A program made the translations under genes and the position numbers. The notes beneath the pieces are model-generated. The model ran no database searches. It saw only the letters and a program-made list of their open reading frames with translations, and was not told the origin of the DNA. From Fragilariopsis cylindrus CCMP1102 (Eukaryota; Bacillariophyta; Bacillariophyceae; Bacillariales; Bacillariaceae), in NCBI GenBank assembly GCA_900095095.1, contig FMBT01000340.1, positions 186,001-250,000 on the forward strand: DNA of 64,000 bases, read 5' to 3'. Positions 42,844 through 52,807 of the stretch are shown in pieces. Numbering within the stretch: the stretch's first letter is position 1; each line of letters begins with the position of its first letter.

Positions 42844-44219
42844 CTAATGCAATGCTGTCATTCGTTTTTTAATTTGTGCAATCGCTTTACCAGGATTTAA
42901 ATGTTTGGGACAAACTTTCGTACAATTCATGATGGTATGACAACGATATAATTTAAACGCATCATTTAAATTTTCTAATCGTGCAGTTGTTGCAGTATCA
43001 CGTGAATCTTCAATCCATCGATACGCTTGCATTAATACAGCCGGTCCTAAATATTTGTCCGCATTCCACCAATAACTAGGACAACTCGTCGAACAACAGG
43101 CACACAGTATACATTCATACATCCCATCTAACTTTGCACGATCTTGTTTAGTTTGTAAAAATTCACCTTGTAATTTCGTATTCCCATCTGCGCCTGGTTC
43201 GGCACGTTCCGATCCCTCCGCTTGTAACCATGGTTCAATACTCCGATATTGTTCATAAAAATTCCCCATATCAGGAACTAAATCTTTTAATACATACATA
43301 TGTGGTAAGGGATATATTTTCGTTGCTTTCGAGGTATCATCATCAATATAGGCTAAGCAGGCGAGAGTATTCGAACCTTGGATATTCATAGCACAACTTC
43401 CACAAATACCTTCACGACAACTACGTCGGAAGGTTAAACCTGGATCTTGTTCATTCTTTATTTTAATTAACGCATCTAAGACCATCGGACCACAATCATT
43501 TAAATCAACGGGATACGTACTTAAATATGGTTTTTGATTTTCAATTTCTGGATCCCATCGATAAACTTTAAAATATTTAATTCGTTCGGCCAGTAATGTA
43601 GCAGTATCTACACCATTCTTTAAATCAGCTTCGGTGGATGTTGATGAAAAGAATAAATTGGATGACGAGGATGACGATGTGAATGTGCCGGCAGCAGCAG
43701 CAGCACGCTATTAGGATTAATAATAAGAAGGGGGAATGGATGTTGGAGAGAGATAGAAAAGAATAGAACAAGAGGGTTAATGAGTGGGATGGTGAATTGT
43801 TGCCGGTGTGTGTGTGTGTGTGTGTGTTCTAGTGTCGTTGCGTCACTCTATCAACAATGATTCGATTTGATTCGATTCCTTTCTTTCCAAACATTCCTTT
43901 TTGAGTTCAACGGACGGTAGTTTTAGTGTGCTGCATAGTGACTCCTGAATCTGAATGGAATCTGAACAAAGACTGTCTGTCTGCCTATCGATAAGCGGCG
44001 GCGAGTGATGAAGGGGGACTAATCTCCGTCGTCCTTTCCTTTTACGCGATGTGGACGACGGCGATCGATCAATAGATGCCGGGCAAATTAATTTAATGCC
44101 GGTTGCTCTTGCTTTTGCTTCTGCGCTTATAATAAAATTGAACTTACGTTACTACTAGTACTACCGATAATACGCTTTGACGCTATTCGACTAAAGGATG
44201 ATGCTGTCGTTGAAATCAT
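42844..44219 (-). CDS. SDHB: Succinate dehydrogenase iron-sulfur subunit (SDHB), mitochondrial, two exons
   Basis: Exon 1 is 44219-44148: ATG at 44219 and a 24-residue Ser/Arg-rich presequence ([10 protein letters not shown]). The intron is 44147-43708 (440 nt; AAC|GTAAGT to CCTAATAG, phase 0). Exon 2 is 43707-42844. Total 311 residues. After a poly-Ala/Ser stretch the mature protein starts near [12 protein letters not shown]. Iron-sulfur ligands are all visible: [2Fe-2S] CREGICGSC plus a later Cys (NTLAC); the [4Fe-4S]/[3Fe-4S] sites [12 protein letters not shown] and [17 protein letters not shown]. It passes electrons from FAD-linked succinate oxidation to ubiquinone in complex II of the inner mitochondrial membrane. 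The length is normal for the family. Confidence 0.96.
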
Positions 44220-44833
44220 GGTTGGGGTTGTTGTTGCTTTGTTTTTTCTTTTGTTGTTATTGTTATTGTTGTTATTGTTGTTGTTGCTTTCTTACTTTTA
44301 CTACTATCTTCTTTGTTACTTGTTATATATACTACTTATGACTAATTACCTCTTACAGTTTATTACTGATTTACAGCTGATTAGGGTCGTTTTGGAAGTC
44401 TTATCACGTTGTATTAACCGATGATTGATCTGTCTGTCTGTGCTGATGCGCCTTGTCTTGGCGTGGTCGTGTGTGTGAATTGCTCATAATTCACAGAAAA
44501 CGCACGACATCATTCTTCCTTACTGGTTACAAATTGAAGATAGTAGAATCGATCGCCATTTCTTTTTCAAAGACATGCAGAATTTACCATCTGGGGAAAT
44601 CAGAGAACCCCATAATTTTGGATTGACCAATTAAACAACTTTCATGACGCACCGATATAATTTTATATAATTTGGTGATGAGCCAATCAAAAACATCTGC
44701 TGCGTCAATCACTGGTTACAGTAATACTGTACTGTAGGCACCAATATTCTTCGCCATGCATTCGTGATACAGTATGCATAAAATGAATGAATCACGCGAA
44801 AAGAATCAATCATTCGAAATCGAATGAATGAAC

Positions 44834-44869
<36 letters not shown>

Positions 44870-45383
44870 AGTCGAAGTGAGTCAGTCAGTCAGTCAGTCA
44901 CTTGTTCGTGATTTAAAGTGAGAAATAAATGAAGACTATTCGGATTAGGGTTAGAGTCTAATGTCTATAATAATATGATAACATAGCTGAAAAGTCGAGT
45001 CAGTCGAGTCAGTCATTCGACACGATCATTGATTCGATTCTAGATTCAATTGTTTCGCTCTTCATTCCTTCGATTCTTTCGACTAAGTAAAGTTTCTTAA
45101 TTGGTCGTTCGAGTCTGTTTCTTCCGTTTTCTCGTTCGTGATTTAATTGTTCTTCTATCTACTAGCTACTGTAGTACTAGTATTCTTTGCTAGCTAGCTA
45201 GTACAGTAGCGAGCTACAGTAAGTAGTACAATGTATCGTAAATGTAGATGTAGACGTATATGTATATATACATATAGTGTTTGTTGATTTAATATTTTCC
45301 CTTTTATTTTATTTCATTCTATTGTTATTGCTATTTTTGCTATTTTTGCTATTTTTGTACTATTGTTATATTGTTATTCTGTT
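44220..45383. other. Intergenic region with simple repeats
   Basis: No gene is supported. There is a TTG/TTA-rich tract at 44225-44290, an (ATCA)n run at 44833-44870, (GTCA)n at 44880-44901 and three copies of GCTATTTTT near 45331-45357. The minus strand here is the upstream region of SDHB, and 45300-45383 is the 3' flank of family X member C. Confidence 0.5.
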
Positions 45384-46019
45384 TTACAGCACTTCCATGA
45401 TATAATTTTCAATATCATTCCGATCTTGAATAGCTATCAATCTGGCAGATATTAGACATTTCAATGTACATGTTTTATATAGGGATGCAATTTTTTCATC
45501 GTCATTATTATTCATACTTTTGTGGTACGATTGTCCAGTATAATATTGTAAATCTTGTCGATCTTGTTCATCAAAAACTTCGTCTTTTGCACTTTGTCTA
45601 TTCCATCGTCTTTCTTTAATGTTTTCTAATCCTCTCATACACTCATTATCATCATCATCATTTACACTAACAATTTTGTTGTTGTTGTCGTTGTTCTCAC
45701 TGTTGACAAAACCATTCTTCCTAATAAGGTTATGAACACGTCGTCTAATAGCCTTTTCTTCATCTTGTTGTAACCATGTTGCTTGAATTTCTTTATCTGT
45801 CATTTCATGATATGATATCGTTGTCTTAACAGTACATGTTGGAAAGAATTGTACACGTTTCTTGTTGTTGTTGTTGTTGTTCTTGTTCTTGTTCTTGTTG
45901 GCGTTGTCCTTTTTGTCGTCTCTTGTTGACTTCGTGCTTGCATCTTGTGGTTCTTCAAGTAAATTCATCATCGGAGAAGGCGTCGTGGTCCTTTTGGGTG
46001 GAGGTGTAGTTGTGACCAT
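45384..46019 (-). CDS. Family X hypothetical protein (member C)
   Basis: The open frame extends to 46232, but the start is set at the ATG at 46019 because the product then begins MVTTTP, matching the MVVTT and MVPTP starts of members D and E. The protein has 211 residues. A Lys/Asn-rich region precedes the core: KKRVQFFPTCTVKTTISYHEM, TDKEIQATWLQQDEEKAIRRR, CMRGLENIKERRWNRQSAKDEVFDEQDRQDL, NDDEKIASLYKTC, and the closing helix ISARLIAIQDRNDIENYI. No signal peptide or membrane segment lies within the chosen frame. Function unknown. It shares orientation with member D 1.8 kb away and sits in duplicated intergenic DNA. Confidence 0.8.
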   Translation of the reverse strand: MVTTTPPPKRTTTPSPMMNLLEEPQDASTKSTRDDKKDNANKNKNKNNNNNNKKRVQFFPTCTVKTTISYHEMTDKEIQATWLQQDEEKAIRRRVHNLIRKNGFVNSENNDNNNKIVSVNDDDDNECMRGLENIKERRWNRQSAKDEVFDEQDRQDLQYYTGQSYHKSMNNNDDEKIASLYKTCTLKCLISARLIAIQDRNDIENYIMEVL

Positions 46020-46189
46020 TTTACACATATTGTGAAAGTAGAAGCAAGATAATTGATTTTTTGTGGAAACGCTTTTGATTCTTTTGTTTTGTTTTCTTAG
46101 ATTGTGAGCACAGACGATGAATATGAATATGAATATGAGAGGGATTTTGCAAATGTTATCGCCCACAATTGTACCGTACTTATTTCCTT

Positions 46190-46970
46190 TGTGACATATT
46201 GTGTGATGTGTCTCCCCAAACCACGCGTACAATTGTACGGTGGCAATTCAGCCATGTCATTTATTCTCATTACAGCACATCAAAGAAGGAAAAGAAAGGA
46301 ATTCTTTTGTTCTTCACGTTCCTCCGAATATGGATGTCGCTGACTACTACATATGATTGTTGGCAATGTTTCTCCGCGAACCGCGAATCCATTGCAATAA
46401 ACATCAGCAATTTATGATGATTGAAGTACTAGTATGTCATTAATTTTATAACAGCACATCAAAAGAAGAAAAGAAATGAGTTCTATAGTTCTTCATGCGC
46501 TGTGAAAACACAACGGCATCATGGACCAAGTAGTTTTGATAATGTTTTTCCGCGAACCACGAACCAATTTTATAACATATATGGTAGCACTTCATGATGA
46601 GTGAGTGAAAAGAACGGGATATACTGTTCGCCATGCGCTGTGAAAATACCGGCGTCATTGACTATGTAGTTAAGTAAGTGATGGGTCTACGAGAAGCACG
46701 CGTGCAGTGATGTGTGATGTAGTTTTGTGATGTATCTGCAGGAATCACGCGTGCAGTGATGTACTAGTGTGTCATTAATTTTATTACAGCACATCAAAAT
46801 TAAGGAAAAGAAACGAGTTATATTGTTCTTCATGCGCTGTGAACATAACGATTTCATTTACCACATGTAGCTTTGTGATCTATCTACACAAGTCACGCGT
46901 ACAATATTGTACGGCAGCAGTTTATGATGTCATATTAAATTTCATTTTATCAGAAGAAGATAGTAGAGGA
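46190..46970. repeat. Degenerate ~190-bp tandem array
   Basis: About four copies of a unit containing GCGTACAATTGTACGG, then TGTCATTAATTTTATTACAGCACATCAAA, an A/G-rich stretch, TTGTTCTTCATGCGCTGTGAA and CCGCGAACCACGAA. Copies start near 46217, 46434, 46600 (degenerate) and 46765. Similar units recur at 48600-48850 and 49560-49680. Not coding; the small frames here shift between copies. Confidence 0.7.
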
Positions 46971-47841
46971 ATGTGTGTTATTCTTCTTCATTAGCGAAGA
47001 CAACGTGCAACGGCGTGAATATAGAGCTCAAGGGCAGTGATTTTTTAATCCCACCATGCTCTAAATTCTTGTCCTGCCAAATTTTTAAACTTAGTGCGTG
47101 CTGTAAGTGCAACTAAATTGCTGTAAGTGCAACTAAATTCGTTCTGCCTTTATCGAAAGGCACTAAATTCGTTCGGTGTAGTGTTTCTCGAAAGGAATGA
47201 TCATTGCCAAGTTTTTAAAAGCAGCGAGTGAGGTTTGATATTTATCCTGCCAAGTTTTAAAACGCTGCGCGTGAGGTTTGTTATGATGTCTTGTTAAAAA
47301 AATGATATAAAAATCACTTAACACTTTCGATCAGAACTTGAAGTGGGACTGACTACGATTAGTAGTTCTTGTTCAATAAGTGAAAAACTGATTACAGCGT
47401 TCGGCTTTGTACTTGTCTCGCTTTGCTCTCCGTCGTGTTCAACATGGGGCATATATTGGGCGTGACGAGTGCCCGTAGAGTTCCACTAATGATTACAACG
47501 ACTTTTTTGTGCTCAGCCATCTGGCTTATGTATTTATCTCGGTTTGACAGTAGTTCAACATGGGGCTTTTATTGGGGACGCGACGATCTACAGGGAACGC
47601 GACGAATGCGTTACGACAGTATTTTAGCGAAAATTCACATCCCCCCAGCTCGCGCGACTGATAGCTAACACTACTGTATTGCAAAATCGCTCTACTATTT
47701 ATTTTAGCTAACACCGTAGCTAGAATATATGTTGATATAGCTATGTGTGAAGAAAAAGGAGATCGTGTGTAGTTGTTCTGATATTATGCTATTACATGTT
47801 ATTTCCCCATATATTATTATATGTAATTTAGTCTTTAATTG
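46971..47841. other. Intergenic region with short local duplications
   Basis: Contains a tandem pair of CTGTAAGTGCAACTAAATT near 47100-47140, paired CCTGCCAA.TTTTTAAA blocks, and two similar TTCAACATGGGGC strings (47438 and 47550). No gene is supported. Confidence 0.5.
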
Positions 47842-48447
47842 TTACAATAACAAATAGTTTTCAATTTCGATCCGATCTTTAATAGCCATTATTCTTGCAG
47901 AAATTGTACATTTCATTGTATGCATTCTGTATACCGATGCGATTTTTTCATCATCATTCAAGAAGTATCCTCCATTTCCATTACCAAAACAATATGGTAA
48001 ATCTTGTCGATGCTGTTCCTCAAAAACTTCTTCTTGTGCAATATATCTATTCGATCGTCTTTGTTTGGAATATTCTAATCCTCTCATATCAATACTGATG
48101 TCACCGTGTTCATTATCAGCGCTCTCTCTATCACTATCATTGTCACAACCATTTTGATACGCGGTAGCTATAAGATTTCGACAACCTCGTCTAATAGCGT
48201 CTTCTTCTTCTTGTGAATTCCATGCACTTTTAATTTCTTCTTCTGTCATGTCGTAAAGAGAAATTGTAGTTTCAACAGACACTGTAGGAGAGAATTGTAC
48301 ACGACGTTCCTTCGTTTTATTCTTCTTGTTGACGCTGTCGTCCTTGTTGTCGTCTTTCCATATCGTTCTCTTGCTTGGTTGTTTACACTTCATCATCGGA
48401 GATTCCGTCTTGTTATTCATGATACGAGCAGCAGTAGTTACAACCAT
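47842..48447 (-). CDS. Family X hypothetical protein (member D)
   Basis: ATG at 48447, 201 residues, single exon. The N-terminus is MVVTTAARIMNN, then a Lys/Asp-rich stretch and the core: ERRVQFSPTVSVETTISLYDM, TEEEIKSAWNSQEEEDAIRRG, DMRGLEYSKQRRSNRYIAQEEVFEEQHRQDL, NDDEKIASVYRMHTMKC, and ISARIMAIKDRIEIENYLLL at the C-terminus. The core is about as close to member C as to member E. No targeting signal is seen. The strongly charged helical pattern suggests a soluble protein. Function unknown. Confidence 0.82.
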   Translation of the reverse strand: MVVTTAARIMNNKTESPMMKCKQPSKRTIWKDDNKDDSVNKKNKTKERRVQFSPTVSVETTISLYDMTEEEIKSAWNSQEEEDAIRRGCRNLIATAYQNGCDNDSDRESADNEHGDISIDMRGLEYSKQRRSNRYIAQEEVFEEQHRQDLPYCFGNGNGGYFLNDDEKIASVYRMHTMKCTISARIMAIKDRIEIENYLLL

Positions 48448-49469
48448 TATTACAATTTGAATTCTTGAATAGAATTGATTTGATTTGCGGAAACACTTTT
48501 GAGTTTTGGTTTGATTTTAGATTGTGAGAAGACGATGATCGGATGTGGGAAAAGTTTTTTTTTTCGTTCTGATTAACTCAGCGCAATTATTCGCATGTAC
48601 AATTGTAGGCAATTTTGTGATGTGTCTAATCGATGTGTGTGGCATCAGAACCACGCGTTTTGTCTGCGGTAAGCAATTCTTGACAGCACATCAAAGAAGA
48701 TAAAAGAGTATGTTCTTTTGTTCTATATCGTTACCGCACGAAAAAACGAAGCTTAAATGACTAGTTTGTTGAAGTTTCTACAGGAAGTATATGTACAATT
48801 TTACTTGAAGCAACGCGTAATGATGTCATTAATTTTATTGTTGCGACACACTTGTTCCTTATCGTTGCGCGAGTACAAAAGCCGTTATTGAGTAGATTTG
48901 TTGATTTTGTCTACAGCACGACCTCGTACATAAACCATGCGACTATTATTTGCACGGTCGCAATTCTGTTTTAATTTCAAGTCTGATTGAATGCCACGTG
49001 GAGGTGACAGGTTGAGGTACGTGCTCCGTTCCAATCTACTTTTGGATACGACAGGCGCACGCACCATAGAAATCCGCTCACTGAAAGAAGATATTTACAA
49101 TTCAATCACACAGTAACTTACTGTAAAATTAAAATTGAATTTTACTATTATACACATCAAGAGTCAAAGAAAAATGAAATAGAAACGACGATATTATTGA
49201 CGTTGCTACCTAGTTTCCTTTGATGTTATGTCGACACGTTACGGTATCAAGAATTTTATTACTACAGGCAATAGAAATTGCTGCCGCGGATACAACCAAC
49301 TTGGTGAAGCTAGTTTCTGCTATGGTTTGTCTAGATGAAATATGTGTGAAATTTGTACGGAAGCAATATAATTCAAGCCAACGCCAATAATTCAATATAA
49401 TTCAAGCCAACGCCAATAATTTTTTAAGCCAAACGAAAGTTATGAAGAGAGTTCTCTTGTTCTTCGTCA

Positions 49470-49524
49470 GCGATGAACATCAGCGACGAACATCAGCGAC
49501 GAACATCAGCGACGAACATCAGCG
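49470..49524. repeat. 13-bp minisatellite (AACATCAGCGACG)
   Basis: Four to five tandem copies of AACATCAGCGACG, with the outer copies varying at one position (GATG). Confidence 0.9.
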
Positions 49525-50917
49525 ATGATCACAATTCAAGATGTTTTAGGTTATGTCTATCCGAAATACACATACAATGGTACAGTTGCAATTAATAATG
49601 CACATCATAATATTGTGATGTGATTAATTTTACTGTTGTGGCACACTAAAGAAGAAAGAGACGGGAGTTCTCTGGTTTTCACTACCCCCCACTCTCTCTC
49701 TCTCTCTCTCTCTCTACTGTATTAATATGATGAACTTGAGTAGTACTAAAATCATTAGTGATCCTGCCAGCATATTCTTGCCAAGATTGGTTTTGTACCA
49801 CCATAATAGTTATCTCACAGATGAATTTCGTATATCAATAACCAAATAATTTCTCTTGGTACAAATTAATTTGCAATAACTGTAAAAATCATGCCTATTA
49901 AGTTTGATTATCTTGTTTGTGTTTTTACTATGACATACTTTGCCTGTGACAAGCTCATCTATTGAAATCTCATTGCTGTCTAGTATCCTAGGAATTAAAC
50001 AATTGAGTGTTAGTATAGATATCTAATGGGTCAATATCTACTAGGTTAGTGTTATTGTATAATAGTGTAGTCTGGCTGTATAAAATTAACAGGAGTTTTA
50101 CTGTACATGGTGGCTTTACGTTTTCACCCTCCAGGGGTATGGAGCGTACTAGTATGATCCCTGCAATGCAAGAAGTTAAATCAGCAGCAACAACAGCGTG
50201 AATACGGTATAACTAATGTAGCAGGTCGTTTATAGTGACAGGTTTTCGTCAAGGAACATATTCTGCAACAGATGCGAGTACACCTACACCCGCTGCTTGA
50301 ATAGAAAACGGAGCTTTGATTATCGACGTTTAATTGTATCAGAAACTATTTTCGTTTTCGGTAACAGCCCTCGAGAAGGAATCATCCGTTTCTCCATTAT
50401 TTTATAGGCGTCAAGAAAAGTAGAAAACTAAATATCGTTAGAGGACTGTAAAATCGATTGAAAAATCATTCAAAGGCTGTCGATACGAACTTGAAGAAGA
50501 AACTACGCACATCTATTAAGTGAGTCTAGTGTCGTCAAGACTTGTAACTTCAACACGCCTTTAAACAAATATTATCTAAGGAGTGTTCATTAAGTGAGGA
50601 GTCAAGAGTTGTTGCGACTTGTTTCTTCAAAAAGTAATTTCGACACTCTCCTTCGGGGTTCGCTCATTTTCTGTTCATTTTATTTCATTACTTTCAATAA
50701 TAGTTATTCTATCGACGATCACACACTCCTTCGACAATTATATTGCCCTTACTTTTTCTTCAATGAATCATTGTTCTTCCTATTAATTGTTGTGACTCGA
50801 CTCGAATCACGACGATCAAAAAAAATCAACAATTATGTTAATGCCTCTTCGTTTCGATTTAATAAAAGCATATTCTTCATTTTTTTTCTATTAAAGTTCG
50901 TGACAAACGAATGAATG

Positions 50918-51056
50918 AAAAGTCCGTAATTTTTCTATTGCCCTTAATTTCGGTTCAATAAAATCATATTCTTCCATAGTTTATTAATTATCTCTTGACA
51001 CGCGATGATTTATAAGTCCGTAATTTTTCCATTGCCCTTAATTTCGGTTCAATAAA
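50918..51056. repeat. Local duplication of a ~50-bp block
   Basis: AAGTCCGTAATTTTTC followed by ATTGCCCTTAATTTCGG and TTCAATAAA occurs at 50920-50970 and again at 51014-51060. A weaker third relative lies near 50745-50780. Confidence 0.8.
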
Positions 51057-51516
51057 CTTAATTTATCAATTAACAATGTCGACTCACAGTTTAAACAAAT
51101 AAGCTAAAATTCTAGTCGTGATAAAGAGTAACGAAACGCTATTTACTCGCCACTTCAAATATACTCTGTTCTTCAATACATTCAACCGCTCAATAAGATC
51201 AACAGAAGAACAAAAAGAACAAAAAAAGAACAAAGGATTCAACACTCCCTTCTAACTTTCATTGATTGATGTCTGATTTGTGAATAACATTTTCAATGGA
51301 GTTGGGTTCGCAACCTCTTTCGCTAAGAACAATAACTCCATTCTTTTATTTCTGTACAAACAAGGACGGATTTTTTTATCGCGTTTACATCACATCACAA
51401 GATAATCTCTTTTTCTCACAATTCAAAAGAGAAAGCAAACTAAAATCAACTTCAATTCAACTTCAATTTTAAGTTTTAATACATTCACATTCAAAACTTC
51501 AAGATCAAATTCCAGA

Positions 51517-52135
51517 ATGGTTCCAACTCCGGCTCGTATCCGTAATCTCATTCAACTCGAACAGGCATCACAATTACAAGCACAAGCACGACAAGAAGAC
51601 GTCGAAGAAAGTAGTACGAAATGTACTTGTTGCAGTACAAAAGGACAGTATAAACGTTCATCAAGTAAGGTTGGTGACGGTTTACTTGTCAACGACAACC
51701 AGCAGAAAAAGACAAAAAAACAACAACTTATTGTTGAAAAGAAGACGTGTGCAATTCTTTCCAAAATGTACTGTTAAGACAACAATATCACATCATGATA
51801 TGACAGATAATGAAATTCAAGCAACATGGATACAACAAAAAGAAGGAGATGCTATTAAAAGACGTTGTCAGAAGCTTATTGCTGCTGAATACAAGAATAA
51901 GAATCATACTGGCAGACATGAAATGAGAGGACTAGAAAATATTAAACAAAGACGATCAAATCGTTACATTGCAAAAGAAGAAGTATTTGATGAACAAGAT
52001 TTACAAGGATTTGATTATGATGATGAAAAATTAGCATTTGTATATAAAACATTTACAATGGAAAGTTCAGTGGATGCAATACAAATGGCAATTAAAGATC
52101 GTAACGATATTGAACAATATTTGTTAAAACAATAA
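51517..52135 (+). CDS. Family X hypothetical protein (member E), split over two frames
   Basis: An ATG at 51517 begins MVPTPARIRN, which matches the N-termini of members C and D, but this frame stops at 51777. The family core is in another frame, open from about 51671 (no ATG) to 52135: KRRRVQFFPKCTVKTTISHHDM, TDNEIQATWIQQKEGDAIKRR, EMRGLENIKQRRSNRYIAKEEVFDEQ, YDDEKLAFVYKTF, AIKDRNDIEQYLLKQ. The switch falls around 51700-51760, next to an A7 run (51714-51720). Either a one-base indel there makes this a recent pseudogene or a sequencing error, or a very short intron (for example from GTATAAAC near 51650) joins the frames. The plus-strand orientation differs from members C and D. Confidence 0.65.
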
Positions 52136-52486
52136 CAAAATAAGAGTAGGATAGAATAGCTATAATGTATACTATAATAGAGCATATTTAGAACAACATA
52201 CTACACGCACACACACATTTTTTCGTTTTTCACACAGTATACCTAGCTGCATCAACATTATAACATAGTAGATACTATGTAGATTTATTCTACCAATCTA
52301 TCACTAGAGAGAAAGAGTTAAGATTCTGAGCAGCAGGTATGTTCTTTGCAGCTGTTCATCATATCAATAAACACCACATCAGCCAGCCCACACCTGCCTG
52401 TCTGTCTCGTTAGAATCGGCAACAGTGTGAAGTGCCTGTATGCCTAAGCAAGGGGTGGTACGAGACTATTACTGTACTGTGAGCGT
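52136..52486. other. Intergenic spacer
   Basis: 3' flank of family X member E and left flank of the Crypton-like element. AT-rich, with a short CA run near 52207. Nothing coding was seen. Confidence 0.5.
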
Positions 52487-52614
52487 GAAAAGTATACTAA
52501 AAGTATACCACCGCGCACAACAGTCATATTCTTAATACAGTGCAAAATACAGTGATAATATCAGACATGCACCAAGTGAAAAACCACTGTAAAATAACTA
52601 AGAGAATTTAACAC

Positions 52615-52807
52615 GCAGAAACACTAGTAAAACAACTGTGAATCAAAATAATTTTTACTAGTAATTACAGTGCAAAAAGTAAAAGTTACTACTAATTATT
52701 GACCTAATTTAAGAAGCAGAAACACTAGTAAAACAACTGTGAATCGAAATTAATTTTTACTAGTAATTACAGTGCAAAAAGTAAAAGTTACTACTAATTA
52801 TTGACCT
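52615..52807. repeat. Direct duplication at the 3' end of the Crypton-like element
   Basis: Two ~91-bp copies (52615-52705 and 52716-52807) start GCAGAAACACTAGTAAAAC and end ACTACTAATTATTGACCT. The second abuts the stop codon of the recombinase. Confidence 0.93.

Larger units (their letters stand above)
48448..51516. other. Intergenic region with array units and local duplications
   Basis: No gene is supported in 3 kb. It carries further copies of the 46.2-47.0 kb unit (48600-48850 and 49560-49680), a 13-bp minisatellite (49470-49524), a (CT)n run at 49691-49715 and a duplicated block at 50918-51056. Frames at 48885-49067, 49210-49395 and 50594-50914 lack protein-like features. Confidence 0.5.

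Noticed and set aside
47423-47714. Facing 81- and 62-codon ORFs
   Set aside because: Local TTCAACATGGGGC duplication; no conserved protein features.
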